Shown: positions 1 through 8,990 of the stretch, piece by piece
How positions within the stretch are numbered: the first letter of the stretch is position 1
Layout: the number at the start of each line of letters is the position of its first letter
Assembly: GCF_025144145.1 (NCBI RefSeq)
Contig: NZ_CP083546.1
Span: 1,504,501 to 1,568,500 of the forward strand
DNA length: 64,000 bases
Origin: Leisingera sp. M658
GTDB lineage: Bacteria; Pseudomonadota; Alphaproteobacteria; Rhodobacterales; Rhodobacteraceae
Direction of reading: 5' to 3'
The notes under the pieces: generated by a model
What the model was told of the DNA's origin: nothing
What the model saw: only the letters and a program-made list of their open reading frames with translations
Databases searched by the model: none
Translations under genes and position numbers: made by a program

Positions 1-1733
1 TCGACATCCTCGGGGCTGCACTGGCTGACGGTGCCGGTCACACTCAGGTCGGCGGGGTTGGTCACATCCTTGGCAGTCTCGGGGCGGGCATCGCCTGCCA
101 GCAGCGGCCCGGCCTGCCACCGGTGCGTGCGCCAGGGCGCGCGGGCTTCTTCAATAGCGGCCAGCGTCGGCGCGTGGCCCAGGTCGAAGCCTTTGGAATT
201 CGGGCGCTCGGGCGCGTAGAGCTCAGGCCCGGTCGGGATCTTGCGGCTGATATCGGCAACCGCCGCGAAGGGGTCCGCGGCCACGATATCAGGCGAGACA
301 TTCTCGTCCACGATCTGGTTCACAAATGAGCTGTTGGCGCCGTTTTCCAGCAGGCGGCGCACCAGATAGGCCAGCAAATCGCGGTGGGCGCCAACCGGTG
401 CATAAATCCGGCAGTTGGTCTTATTCTGCTCCAGCACCATCTGGTGCAGGGTTTCTCCCATACCATGCAGGCGCTGGAATTCGTATGTTGCGTTGTCCTT
501 GTCCGCAGCCATATGCAGAATGGCGGAAACAGTATGCGCATTATGGGTGGCGAACTGCGGGTAAATCCGGTCCGTCATCCCCAGCAGTTTGCGCGCGTTG
601 GAGATATAAGAGACATCGGTCAGCGCCTTGTTGGTGAACACCGGGAAGCCATCGACGCCTTCGACTTGCGCCTGTTTGATCTCGGTATCCCAATAAGCGC
701 CTTTCACCAGCCGCACCATAAAACGGCGATCGTATTTCTCAGCCATTTCATGCAGTGCGTCGATGGCCAGCCCGGTGCGCGGGCCATAGGCCTGCACCAC
801 CACGCCGAACCCGTCCCAGCCGGCCAAAGAGGGGTCCGAGACCACGGCGCCGATCACCTCCAGCGACAGCGACAGGCGGTCGGCCTCCTCGGCGTCGATG
901 TTAAGGCCCATTTTCGCCGCCTTAGCCAGCAGTGCCAGCGCCTTCAGCCGCGGCACCAGATGCTCCATCACGCTGCTTTCCTGCGCCAGCTCGTAGCGCG
1001 GATGCAGAGCAGAGAGTTTCACCGAAATGCCGGGGTTCTTGCGGATGTCGTCGCTGTTACAGGCAGCGGCAATGGCCGAGATCGCCTTGGAATAGGACAG
1101 GTGGTAGCGGGCTGCGTCAGCCTCGGTCCGGGCGGCTTCTCCCAGCATGTCGTAGGAGTAAGTGTAGCCTTTGGCCTCCATCCCGGCGGCGCGGTCCATC
1201 GCGCTTTCGATGGTTTCACCCAGCACAAACTGGCGGCCCATCTCCTTCATCGCGCGGCTGACGGCGGTGCGGATCACCGGCTCGCCCAGACGCTTGATGG
1301 CGCCGCGCAGGGCACCGATGGGGCTGCGTTCCTCGTCCAGCACCTTGCCGGTCAGCATCAAGGCCCAGGTCGAGGCATTGACCAGCGAAGAGGTGGACTT
1401 GCCCAGATGCTTGCCCCAGTCGGAGGGCGCGATCTTGTCCTCGATCAGCGCATCAATGGTGTCGGCATCCGGCACCCGCAGCAGCGCCTCAGCGAGGCAC
1501 ATCAGCGCGACCCCTTCATCGGTCGACAGCCCGTATTCGGCAAGGAACACCTCCATAAGGCCCGGCGCCGAATGGCCGCGGATATCGCGCACGAGGGCAG
1601 CAGCACTGGAACAGATCCGGGCGCGGTCGGCGTCAGACAGGGCGGCCTGGGCAATCAGCTGGTCACGCACCGCGGTTTGGTCGGCATAGGTGCCGGCATC
1701 GATCCGGTGGCGCAGTTTTGGTTGGGTGGTCAT
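1..1733 (-). CDS. putA: Bifunctional proline dehydrogenase / glutamate-semialdehyde dehydrogenase, partial
   Basis: PutA oxidises proline to glutamate in two steps: an FAD-dependent proline dehydrogenase, then an NAD-dependent P5C dehydrogenase. The first 577 residues are visible; the rest lies beyond the left edge. They hold the whole proline dehydrogenase barrel, with segments such as GISVKLSALHPRYE and MVRLVKGAYWD. The linker into the aldehyde dehydrogenase half (ELYAPERPNSKGFDLG) follows near the end of the visible part. The protein begins MTTQPKLRHRIDAGTYAD and has no N-terminal ribbon-helix-helix domain, so unlike E. coli PutA it should not repress its own gene. The divergent Lrp-type gene at 1860 fits that role. 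Identity is very secure. Confidence 0.95.
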   Translation of the reverse strand, partial: MTTQPKLRHRIDAGTYADQTAVRDQLIAQAALSDADRARICSSAAALVRDIRGHSAPGLMEVFLAEYGLSTDEGVALMCLAEALLRVPDADTIDALIEDKIAPSDWGKHLGKSTSSLVNASTWALMLTGKVLDEERSPIGALRGAIKRLGEPVIRTAVSRAMKEMGRQFVLGETIESAMDRAAGMEAKGYTYSYDMLGEAARTEADAARYHLSYSKAISAIAAACNSDDIRKNPGISVKLSALHPRYELAQESSVMEHLVPRLKALALLAKAAKMGLNIDAEEADRLSLSLEVIGAVVSDPSLAGWDGFGVVVQAYGPRTGLAIDALHEMAEKYDRRFMVRLVKGAYWDTEIKQAQVEGVDGFPVFTNKALTDVSYISNARKLLGMTDRIYPQFATHNAHTVSAILHMAADKDNATYEFQRLHGMGETLHQMVLEQNKTNCRIYAPVGAHRDLLAYLVRRLLENGANSSFVNQIVDENVSPDIVAADPFAAVADISRKIPTGPELYAPERPNSKGFDLGHAPTLAAIEEARAPWRTHRWQAGPLLAGDARPETAKDVTNPADLSVTGTVSQCSPEDV

Positions 1734-1764
1734 GCGGGGAACTCCACAAAAGGGTGTGCAGGGC

Positions 1765-1829
1765 TTTTGCTTAGGATACACCCTTTCCTGCGGGACAATC
1801 GCCTGAAAATGGGGGATACTTAGGCGAAA
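1765..1829. promoter_or_regulatory. Imperfect inverted repeat between putA and putR, possible PutR operator
   Basis: The 126-bp divergent gap holds TTTTGCTTAGGATACACCC (1765-1783) and GGGGGATACTTAGGCGAAA (1811-1829). Each resembles the reverse complement of the other at about 12 of 19 positions. Lrp/AsnC proteins bind such spaced, loosely palindromic sites. Assignment to PutR is inference from position. Confidence 0.4.
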
Positions 1830-1859
1830 GTGGGAAAAATTAGAAAGGTAGAAGTGCAA

Positions 1860-2330
1860 ATGAACTTTTCTGACCTGGATCGGTTCGACCGGGCGATTCT
1901 GAATGTGCTGAGTGAGGACGGCCGGATCTCCATTGCCGACCTGGCCCGCAAAATCGGCCTGTCGAAAACACCCACTCAGACCCGGCTCAGGCGGCTGGAG
2001 GCCGAGGGCATCATTACCGGCTACCGCGCCCTGGTGGATCCGATCCGGCTGGGTCTGGATCACGTCGCCTTTGTCGAGGTGAAGCTGGACGACACCCGCG
2101 AGGCGGCGCTGGTCAAGTTCAACGCGGCGGTGGCGAAACTGCCGGAGATCGAACAGGCCTATATGATGGCGTCGCATTTCGACTATCTGCTGAAGGTGCG
2201 GACCCGTTCGATGACCGATTACCGGGCGGTGCTGGGGGAAAAGATTTCCTCGCTGCCGCATGTCGCCTCAACCTCGACCTATGTGGCGATGGAAGCGGTG
2301 AAGGAAGACGGCGCGCTGGCGCCTTTGTGA
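1860..2330 (+). CDS. putR: Lrp/AsnC family regulator, proline utilisation activator PutR
   Basis: This is a 156-residue Lrp/AsnC protein: an N-terminal helix-turn-helix (around RISIADLARKIGLSKTPTQ, residues 21-39) followed by a RAM ligand-binding domain. ATG at 1860 is preferred to the in-frame GTG at 1830 because AAAGGTAG lies at good distance upstream and the length then matches the family. It is transcribed divergently from putA. In alphaproteobacteria the gene in this position activates putA when proline is present. The regulatory link is inference from family and location; the fold is clear from sequence. Confidence 0.88.
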   Translation: MNFSDLDRFDRAILNVLSEDGRISIADLARKIGLSKTPTQTRLRRLEAEGIITGYRALVDPIRLGLDHVAFVEVKLDDTREAALVKFNAAVAKLPEIEQAYMMASHFDYLLKVRTRSMTDYRAVLGEKISSLPHVASTSTYVAMEAVKEDGALAPL

Positions 2331-2395
2331 GGCAGAAGGAATGCGCGCACGCGCAGTTGACTTGATTGAATGCCGAAATATGCCAGCATAGGCTC

Positions 2396-3001
2396 ATGCT
2401 CTATGTATTGTTTCGCACACCGCCACGCTTTACTGGATTTGCTGCGGTCTTCGCCGCTTTAACTATGGCTGCGCCTGTGCAGGCGTCCGATTGCCCCGCA
2501 GCGCCAGACCACAGCGCCCGGCTGGACGGCTTGCTGTTCGAGGTGCAGAAGGCCGCCACCGAAGATCAGGCGCGCGCAATTGCCAACCGGATGTGGGAGT
2601 TCTGGGCCGATGCGCCGGATGCGCAGGCCCAGGCGATGCTTGACCGCGGGATGACAAGGCGCACGTCCTTTGATTTTTTGGGGGCTTTGGAGGATTTCGA
2701 TCAGCTGATCGCCTACTGCCCGGATTATGCCGAGGGCTACAACCAGCGCGCCTTTGTGCATTACCTGCGCCGGGATTTTACCGCCGCCCTTCGTGATCTG
2801 GACCGGGCGCTGCATCTGTCGCCCCGCCATATTGCCGCGATGAGCGGACGGGCGCTGTCGCTTTACGGCCTGTCGCGCCTGGAGGAGGCGCAGGCAGCTT
2901 TGGCCGAGGCGCTGGCGTTGAACCCCTGGCTGCCAGAGCGTTATCTGGCTGACCCGGGCGGGCCATTGGCACCTGCAGGAGCGGGGGATACGGAATTGTA
3001 G
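2396..3001 (+). CDS. Exported tetratricopeptide-repeat protein
   Basis: A 201-residue protein with an N-terminal signal sequence (hydrophobic stretch ending AAPVQASDC, cleavage near residue 31), so it is probably periplasmic. The mature part contains about three TPR-like helical pairs: the segments FLGALEDFDQLIAYCPDYAEGY, FTAALRDLDRALHLSPRHIAA and LEEAQAALAEALALNPWLP (given here by name only) show the usual A, L, Y and P spacing. The start at 2396 places the signal sequence at the N-terminus; an upstream in-frame ATG at 2366 would add ten polar residues. TPR proteins mediate protein contacts; no specific partner can be named. It stands alone between putR and the tRNA gene. Confidence 0.75.
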   Translation: MLYVLFRTPPRFTGFAAVFAALTMAAPVQASDCPAAPDHSARLDGLLFEVQKAATEDQARAIANRMWEFWADAPDAQAQAMLDRGMTRRTSFDFLGALEDFDQLIAYCPDYAEGYNQRAFVHYLRRDFTAALRDLDRALHLSPRHIAAMSGRALSLYGLSRLEEAQAALAEALALNPWLPERYLADPGGPLAPAGAGDTEL

Positions 3002-3048
3002 CGGCGCCCGCACCGCGGGAAAAATTCCAGCAAAACGCTGAAAACCGA

Positions 3049-3077
3049 TTGTCCGCATGAATTCAGAAGGCTAGACC
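3049..3077 (+). promoter_or_regulatory. Possible sigma-70 promoter of tRNA-Leu
   Basis: TTGTCC at 3049-3054 and TAGACC at 3072-3077 are separated by 17 bp and lie 33 bp before the tRNA 5' end. The -35 box is a fair match and the -10 box a weak one, but the geometry is right for a tRNA promoter. Confidence 0.4.
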
Positions 3078-3109
3078 TGCTGCAAAGGCGCCGCTTGGCA
3101 GCGCCCTGT

Positions 3110-3195
3110 GCGGACGTGGTGGAATGGTAGACACCGGAGACTTAAAATCTCCTGGCCTTATGGCCGTGCGGGTTCGAGTCCCGCCGTCCGCACCA
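3110..3195 (+). tRNA. tRNA-Leu (anticodon UAA)
   Basis: The acceptor arms GCGGACG (3110-3116) and CGTCCGC (3185-3191) pair perfectly, followed by discriminator A and an encoded CCA (3193-3195). The anticodon stem GGAGA/TCTCC encloses the loop CTTAAAA, giving anticodon TAA. A long variable arm (TGGCCTTATGGCCG) marks a class II leucine tRNA. The T-arm GGGTTCGAGTCCC is canonical. Confidence 0.97.
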
Positions 3196-3775
3196 TTTTA
3201 CATTCAGATGAAAAAATCCCAAAAACTCAAATATTACAGATGCTTGCGGAGTTCGAAAGCCGTTTTGTCGGTCGTAGGCCATGGGTGCTTTGAATGCGGT
3301 TTTGAGGATGGTTTTCTTCACTGCTAGTGGCCCGTTACCGTACATATTCCAAGGGACTGACAGGAAGTTACGCAATAGTTCGAAAATGCGCACCCGGACG
3401 CCTGCTGCTCATTGCTCTGCGAAACATCGCAAACATTCTGGCAGACAGCGCTAAGCTCAGGATCAGCAGAGGATCGCATTCGGCAGAGAATCGCACGGTC
3501 ATGCTCCCGATACACAAGCCGGGCAGGTGACGGCACTGCAAAATACGCAATGTCCCAAGCAGGGCCGGGGTGCTTGCAGCACAGCCCGGCATCCCCTGTT
3601 AACAAGAAACTCTTTACAACGAAACGGCCCCGGGAACCGGAGCATGACCGTGTATTAACGATATCTTTACTTGGCCTGTTTATCCATTCAGGTTTTCCTG
3701 ACCTTAGGTAAACCTGTGCCGGGCAGCGGCAATTCGGCCATTGACGCGCCGCTGCGGCGGGAACAGTCTCGGCGC
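3196..3775. other. Gene-free, relatively AT-rich tract after tRNA-Leu
   Basis: I see no convincing gene in these 580 bases. Short open frames are present on both strands but none has a ribosome-binding site, a recognisable family signature or the codon bias of the neighbours. The first part (3196-3400) is visibly richer in A and T than the flanks. No second copy of the tRNA 3' end was found, so integration of an element cannot be shown. Confidence 0.6.
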
Positions 3776-6580
3776 ATGACCACAGCCCTGAATATCTCCC
3801 GCATTCCCCGCCCCTTTGATCCCGGCCTTGGCGCCGAGGCGCGCAGCCTGGTGCCGGAACTGTCCGGCGCCTTTGCTGAACTGGTGGCAGGCGCCTGCGG
3901 CTCCAGCCCGTATCTTAAGGAGCTGACCGCGCGCGAGGCGGCCTGGCTGCCGCAGGCGCTGCAGGATCCTGACGCCGCGCTGGCAGCGGTCTTTGCAGAC
4001 TGCCGGGCGCTAGAGGCGGCACAGCTGAAACCGGGCCTGCGCCAGGCCAAACGGCGACTGGCACTGCTGACGGCGCTTTGCGACCTCAGCGGCGGCTGGA
4101 GCCTGGAACAGGTGACCGGGGCGCTGACGGACTTCGGGGCGCTTTGTGCGGATGTGGCTATCAAGGCGGAAATCGCCACGCTGATCCGCCGCAAGAAACT
4201 GCCGGGCCTGACAGAGGATGATGTGGAAACCGCAGGCGGGCTTACCATTCTGGCGATGGGTAAAATGGGCGCGCATGAGCTGAACTACAGCTCTGATATC
4301 GACCTGATCTGCCTGTTCGATGAAACCCGGTTCGACCCGGATGACTTCTTTGAGGCGCGCCAGGGCATGGTGCGCGCAACCAAGAACATGTGTGCCGCCC
4401 TCAGCGACCGCACCGGCGACGGCTATGTGTTCCGCACCGACCTGCGGCTGCGCCCGGATCCGGCGGTCACCCCTGTCTGCCTGGCGATGGAAGCGGCCGA
4501 GCGGTACTATGAAAGCCTGGGCCGCACCTGGGAGCGCGCCGCCTATATCAAGGCACGCCCCTGTGCGGGTGACATCGCGGCTGGGGAGCGGTTCCTGACC
4601 ACCCTGCGGCCCTTTATCTGGCGCCGTCACCTGGATTTCGCCGCCATCCAGGACGCCCATGACATCCGCCTGCGCATCCGCGAGAACAAGGGTACCGGCG
4701 GCGCCCTGCATGTGCCGGGCCACGATATGAAGCTGGGCCGCGGCGGTATCCGCGAGATTGAGTTCTTTACCCAGACCCGCCAGCTGATCGCCGGCGGGCG
4801 CGACGAAAGCCTGCGACTGCGCGGCACCGTCGAGGGGCTGGCCGCCCTTGCAGACAAGGGCTGGGTGCCGCCGGGCACCGCGGAAACCCTGTCGGCCCAT
4901 TACCGCGCCCACCGCGAGGTTGAGCACCGCATCCAGATGGTGCATGACGCGCAGACCCACCAGATGCCCAAATCCGAGGACGGCATTGCCCGTATCGCCT
5001 GCCTGATGGACCGCGATCCGGCGGAGCTGACGGCACAAATCAGGGACCGGCTGACCGAAGTGCATGAGCTGACCGAGGGATTCTTCTCGCCCGGCGGCGC
5101 GCCAGCCGCAGCTGACACCGCAGAGGACACCGCCAAGCTTGACGGCGCCATCATCGCCCGCTGGCCGACCTATCCGGCGCTGCGTTCTTCCCGCGGGGCG
5201 CGGATATTTGAGCGGCTGAAACCAGAGCTGCTGTCGCGCGTCGCCAAAACCGCCAAACCGGCCGAGACCCTGGTGGCGCTGGACGGTTTCCTGTCCGGGC
5301 TGCCGGCCGGGGTGCAGCTGTTCTCGCTGTTCGGCGCCAACCCGCAGCTGATCGATCTGCTGGTGGATATCGCCGGCACCTCGCGCGAGCTGGCCAGTTT
5401 CCTGTCCCGCAATTCCGGGGTGTTTGATGCGGTGATCGGCGGCTCCTTCTTTGATCCCTGGCCGGGAGCAGAGCAGCTGCGGGCGGAACTGAAAAAACGG
5501 CTGGCGCAGGAAGGCGACTATGAGGCCCGGCTGGATGCCACCCGCCGCTGTTGCAAGGAATGGCACTTCCGCATCGGCGTGCACCACCTGCGCGGGCTGA
5601 CAGACGGCCATCAGGCGGGTGTCCAATACGCCGAACTGGCCGAGGTGGTGATTGCCGGCCTCGCTCCGGAAGTGGTGGCGCAGTTTTCCCGCAAACACGG
5701 CCCCGCGCCAGGGCGCGGCGCGGCGGTTCTGGCGATGGGGTCGCTGGGGGCAGGGCAGATCAATTCGCAATCCGACCTCGACATGATCGTGATCTATGAC
5801 CCAGGCGACGCGGAGATGTCCGAAGGCAAGCGCCCGCTGGCCACGCGGCCCTATTTCGCCCGGCTGACCCAGGCCTTTGTTACTGCGCTCTCGGCCCCGA
5901 TGGCGCAGGGTAAGCTTTACGAGGTCGACATGCGCCTGCGGCCTTCGGGCAACCAGGGGCCGGTGGCGGTCAGCCTGGCCGGTTTTACCAATTACCAGCA
6001 GAATGAGGCCTGGGTGTGGGAGCATCTGGCGCTGACCCGGGCGCGGGTGGTTGCGGGCGAGGCCGTCCTTGCTGCCGAAATCGAAACCTTCCGTGCGGCT
6101 TTCCTGGCCCAGCCGCGGAATCTGGCCAAGGTGCTGCAGGAGGTGTCGGAAATGCGCGTGCGGCTGGCCGCCGCCAAGGCGCCGTCAGGCCTGTGGGACG
6201 CTAAAAACGGCGCCGGGCGGATGATGGATATCGAGCTTTTGTCGCAAGCCGGCGCGCTTACTTCCGACTCGGTGGCGCGCGATGTGGCTTCCGGCCTGCT
6301 GGGGGCTGTCGCTGCCGGATGGCTGAATGACGCGGATGCAGAATACCTGACCGCCAGTTACCGGCTATTCTGGTCGGTGCAAAGTGCCGCGCGGCTGCTT
6401 TCCGGCAAAGCCATCGAGGCGGAGACGATCGGGGAGGGCGGTGCGCAGTTCCTCTGCCGCACCACCGGATATGCCCGGCTGGATGCGCTGGAGCAGGAGC
6501 TGCAGGCCCGTTACAAACGCTGTGCGGCGCTGATTGCAGAGGCCTTGGAAAGGGATGGGGCGGATGAAGGGCAGCACTGA
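3776..6580 (+). CDS. glnE: Bifunctional glutamine synthetase adenylyltransferase/adenylyl-removing enzyme
   Basis: GlnE adds and removes AMP on glutamine synthetase and so switches nitrogen assimilation under control of PII. The 934-residue protein has the expected two-fold architecture. Each nucleotidyltransferase domain carries the motif G-x-(M/L)-G-x(n)-S-D-(I/L)-D: LAMGKMGAHELNYSSDIDL near residue 158 (adenylyl-removing half) and LAMGSLGAGQINSQSDLDM near residue 652 (adenylyltransferase half). Each is followed by a GlnD-PII-uridylyltransferase-like helical region. ATG at 3776 removes a 35-residue low-quality upstream extension of the frame. The next gene overlaps its end by 17 bp, which suggests coupling. 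Confidence 0.95.
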   Translation: MTTALNISRIPRPFDPGLGAEARSLVPELSGAFAELVAGACGSSPYLKELTAREAAWLPQALQDPDAALAAVFADCRALEAAQLKPGLRQAKRRLALLTALCDLSGGWSLEQVTGALTDFGALCADVAIKAEIATLIRRKKLPGLTEDDVETAGGLTILAMGKMGAHELNYSSDIDLICLFDETRFDPDDFFEARQGMVRATKNMCAALSDRTGDGYVFRTDLRLRPDPAVTPVCLAMEAAERYYESLGRTWERAAYIKARPCAGDIAAGERFLTTLRPFIWRRHLDFAAIQDAHDIRLRIRENKGTGGALHVPGHDMKLGRGGIREIEFFTQTRQLIAGGRDESLRLRGTVEGLAALADKGWVPPGTAETLSAHYRAHREVEHRIQMVHDAQTHQMPKSEDGIARIACLMDRDPAELTAQIRDRLTEVHELTEGFFSPGGAPAAADTAEDTAKLDGAIIARWPTYPALRSSRGARIFERLKPELLSRVAKTAKPAETLVALDGFLSGLPAGVQLFSLFGANPQLIDLLVDIAGTSRELASFLSRNSGVFDAVIGGSFFDPWPGAEQLRAELKKRLAQEGDYEARLDATRRCCKEWHFRIGVHHLRGLTDGHQAGVQYAELAEVVIAGLAPEVVAQFSRKHGPAPGRGAAVLAMGSLGAGQINSQSDLDMIVIYDPGDAEMSEGKRPLATRPYFARLTQAFVTALSAPMAQGKLYEVDMRLRPSGNQGPVAVSLAGFTNYQQNEAWVWEHLALTRARVVAGEAVLAAEIETFRAAFLAQPRNLAKVLQEVSEMRVRLAAAKAPSGLWDAKNGAGRMMDIELLSQAGALTSDSVARDVASGLLGAVAAGWLNDADAEYLTASYRLFWSVQSAARLLSGKAIEAETIGEGGAQFLCRTTGYARLDALEQELQARYKRCAALIAEALERDGADEGQH

Positions 6581-6833
6581 ACAGGACCCGCGCGGTCTGA
6601 TCTATGAATCCTACCGGATCGACGGCATTACCAGCGCGCAATGCCGCAGCATTTTCTTTGATTGGGCGTTGGGCATGGACGCGGCCCGCGACAGCCGGAA
6701 AGATGTCAGCGCATTGCTGGAGATGTACGGCAGCGCAGATCCGGACCATCCGATGACCGCAGTGCTGCGCGACGGGCTGGAAGGCAGCGCCACACCGCGC
6801 CGCCGCGGCGGCTGGCGCTCGCGGGAACGCTGA
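6564..6833 (+). CDS. Conserved small protein of unknown function downstream of glnE
   Basis: An 89-residue soluble protein (starting MKGSTEQDPRGLIYESY) that I recognise only as a type commonly seen next to glnE in this bacterial group. It has one cysteine and a short acidic-aromatic centre (QCRSIFFDWALGMD), ends in an Arg-rich tail (RRRGGWRSRER), and has no signal peptide or membrane segment. Its start lies inside the end of glnE (17-bp overlap), so it is probably translated from the same mRNA. Function unknown. Confidence 0.7.
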   Translation: MKGSTEQDPRGLIYESYRIDGITSAQCRSIFFDWALGMDAARDSRKDVSALLEMYGSADPDHPMTAVLRDGLEGSATPRRRGGWRSRER

Positions 6834-6845
6834 CGGCAGCATCCG

Positions 6846-6876
6846 GACGGGCCAAAGCAAAAGTTACCGGCCCGTC
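6846..6876 (+). terminator. Possible hairpin terminator after the glnE unit
   Basis: GACGGGCC (6846-6853) pairs perfectly with GGCCCGTC (6869-6876) around a 15-nt loop. It starts 13 bp after the stop codon at 6833 but lacks a strong T tract. Confidence 0.35.
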
Positions 6877-7023
6877 AGTGTTATTGGTCCGTCAACATTC
6901 GTTAAATTTTCGCTAAATTGGACCTAAATTGTCCCAATTCTGCCCCGATTGACCCGCATCTTGCTGTTGAACCCGCCAACCGGACCCTGACCTGGCGGCT
7001 GAAAAACGGTAAGGAGCAGAGCC

Positions 7024-7692
7024 ATGAACATCTTCCGCAGCCTCGCATTCGTCTCCCTCGGGCTGATGGTGTCCGCCTGTGCCTCGGTGGACGTGCCGTC
7101 GCGCAACCTGCCGTTCGAGCCGGTGCCTGACGCGGCGGTGAACGTGCCCGACGGCTATGAATCTCTGCCGCAGGTGGATCCGGTGCCAGCCTTGCGGGTC
7201 AGCCGCGTTACCGTCGATGTGCCGCGCAGCCTCTCCGTTTCCGAGGCCAACAGCTATTTGCCCAAAGGCGATATTGTCTGGCGCGAGGATCCTTACGGTG
7301 ACCGCCACGCCCAGGTGCAGGCAATCGTGCAGCGCGCCATGGAGGCCGGCAGCACCGGCATGGGCGGCGCGATCGAGGCCGATCTGCATATTGAACTGCA
7401 GCGCTTTCACGCCTTGACCCAAAAGGCCCGCTACACCACCGGCGGCATTCACGCCATCACCTTCAAGATGCGGCTCACCGATCCGGCCACCGGTGCCCTG
7501 CTGCGCCCGGAAAAAACCATCGAGGCCGATCTCAAGGCTTTTGGCGGCGCCCGCGCCCTGGAAGCCATGTCGCGCGGCCAGACCCAGAAAGTGCGCATCA
7601 CCGGCCACCTGGCCAATGTGGTCCGCCAGGAGCTGACCAAACCCGGCAGCTACCGGAACCCGCGCCTGGGGCTGCTGCAGGCGCTGCAATAA
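7024..7692 (+). CDS. Predicted lipoprotein, Rhodobacteraceae-type family of unknown function
   Basis: A 222-residue protein with a lipoprotein signal: hydrophobic stretch then the lipobox VSAC with Cys19 as the lipidation site. The next residues ASVDVPSRNLPFEPVPD are typical of a small family of roseobacter lipoproteins (I believe curated as DUF6778, but I cannot verify this). The mature domain alternates beta-like strands (RVTVDVPRSLSV, FKMRLTDPATGALLRPEKTIEADL) and may be a periplasmic sandwich. AAGGAG lies about 7 bp before the ATG. A strong terminator follows at 7725, so it is monocistronic. Confidence 0.8.
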   Translation: MNIFRSLAFVSLGLMVSACASVDVPSRNLPFEPVPDAAVNVPDGYESLPQVDPVPALRVSRVTVDVPRSLSVSEANSYLPKGDIVWREDPYGDRHAQVQAIVQRAMEAGSTGMGGAIEADLHIELQRFHALTQKARYTTGGIHAITFKMRLTDPATGALLRPEKTIEADLKAFGGARALEAMSRGQTQKVRITGHLANVVRQELTKPGSYRNPRLGLLQALQ

Positions 7693-7724
7693 AGCCAAGG
7701 CGCAGCGGCAAAGTTCTGCGGGAA

Positions 7725-7744
7725 GGGGCCATGCGGCCCCTTTT
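7725..7744 (+). terminator. Rho-independent terminator
   Basis: GGGGCC (7725-7730), loop ATGC, GGCCCC (7735-7740), then TTTT. It closes the lipoprotein gene. Confidence 0.75.
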
Positions 7745-7775
7745 CCTGTTCCGGGCTTACGGCTATGAGGGACCC

Positions 7776-8990
7776 ATGACAGCCTCCTCAGATGCGCATC
7801 AGCGCCCCCGCGTGAAAATGAAACCCAAATCCAACGCCCGCGCCATCCGGCACGGGTTTCCTTGGGTTTATGCCAACGAACTGGTGACCGACCGCCGCAC
7901 CCGCAAACTGGCGCCCGGCACCTTGGCGGTGCTGGAAGATGAGGCGCAGAACCCGCTGGGACTGGTGTCGGTGAACCCGGACAGCAAGATCATTGCCCGG
8001 ATGCTCGACCGCGATCCGGAAGCGCAGATTGATCAGGCCTGGTTTGCGGCCCGCCTGTCCCGCGCGCTGGAGATGCGCGAACGCCTGTACAGCGCGCCCT
8101 TCTACCGGCTGGTCCATGCCGAATCCGACGGGCTGCCCGGCGTGGTCATCGACCGGTTCGGCGCCGCTTGCGTGGTCCAGCCCAACGCCGCCTGGGCCGA
8201 GATGCATCTGGACATGCTCACCGCGGCGCTGGCGGATGTGACCGGCGTAGAAGTGATCCTGAAAAACGCCGCTGGCCGCACCCGTACCCTGGAAGGGCTG
8301 GACGATCAGAACCAGACCCTGCTGGGCGAAACGCCCGCCGCACCTGTGCCGGTGCAGATGAACGGCGCCACCTATATGGCCGACCTCACCGGCGGCCAGA
8401 AAACCGGGCTGTTCTTCGATCAGCGTGAAAACCATGCCTTCGCCGCCCGCCTCACCGGGCAAGGCGCCAAGGTACTGGATGTATTCTCCCACGTCGGCGG
8501 CTTTGGCCTGGCGATGCTGGCAGGGGGTGCCGCGCACGCCACCTGCGTCGACGGCTCTGCCGCCGCACTTGAGCTGGCGGCCCGGGGCGCCGAAGCCAGC
8601 GGCCACAAGGACAGGTTCACCGCCCGCCAGGGCGATGCGTTCGACGTGCTGGACGCGCTGCAGAAGGAAGGCGAAAGCTTCGACGCCGTTATCTGCGACC
8701 CGCCTGCCTTTGCGCCATCGAAACAGGCGCTGGAGGCGGGCTTGCGGGCCTACGAACGCATTGCCAAACTGGCCGCCCCGCTGGTCAAACCCGGCGGTTA
8801 TCTCGGCCTGTGCTCCTGCTCGCACGCGGCGGATCTCGCCAAATTCCGCAACGCCTCTGCCCGCGGCATCGGCAGATCCGGCCGCCGCAGCACGCTGATC
8901 CACACCGGCTATGCCGGCCCTGACCACCCGCAGCTGCCGCAGCTGGCCGAAAGCGGCTACCTTAAGGCCGTCTTTTTCCGGCTGGACTGA
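7776..8990 (+). CDS. rlmI: Class I SAM-dependent rRNA methyltransferase, RlmI-like
   Basis: A 404-residue protein matching RlmI, which methylates C5 of C1962 in 23S rRNA. An N-terminal PUA-like domain (KSNARAIRHGFPWVYANEL, residues 14-32) is followed by a Rossmann methyltransferase domain with the SAM-binding motif VLDVFSHVGGFGLAML and the catalytic segment ICDPPAFAPSK. ATG at 7776 has GAGGG just upstream; the open frame extends 15 codons further but that part overlaps the preceding terminator. Its stop codon overlaps the start of the PIN gene (TGATG). Confidence 0.9.
   Translation: MTASSDAHQRPRVKMKPKSNARAIRHGFPWVYANELVTDRRTRKLAPGTLAVLEDEAQNPLGLVSVNPDSKIIARMLDRDPEAQIDQAWFAARLSRALEMRERLYSAPFYRLVHAESDGLPGVVIDRFGAACVVQPNAAWAEMHLDMLTAALADVTGVEVILKNAAGRTRTLEGLDDQNQTLLGETPAAPVPVQMNGATYMADLTGGQKTGLFFDQRENHAFAARLTGQGAKVLDVFSHVGGFGLAMLAGGAAHATCVDGSAAALELAARGAEASGHKDRFTARQGDAFDVLDALQKEGESFDAVICDPPAFAPSKQALEAGLRAYERIAKLAAPLVKPGGYLGLCSCSHAADLAKFRNASARGIGRSGRRSTLIHTGYAGPDHPQLPQLAESGYLKAVFFRLD

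Noticed and set aside
384-1823. 479-codon open frame opposite putA
   Set aside because: It is the antisense shadow of a long GC-rich gene: no family signature, composition rich in His, Arg and Gln, and putA is unmistakable on the other strand.
3142-3393. Minus-strand frame across tRNA-Leu ending in [16 protein letters not shown]
   Set aside because: The GRRDSNPH string is the well-known false translation of an antisense tRNA gene, not a protein motif.
4010-6025. 671-codon frame opposite glnE
   Set aside because: It is antisense to both catalytic domains of glnE and has no recognisable domain.
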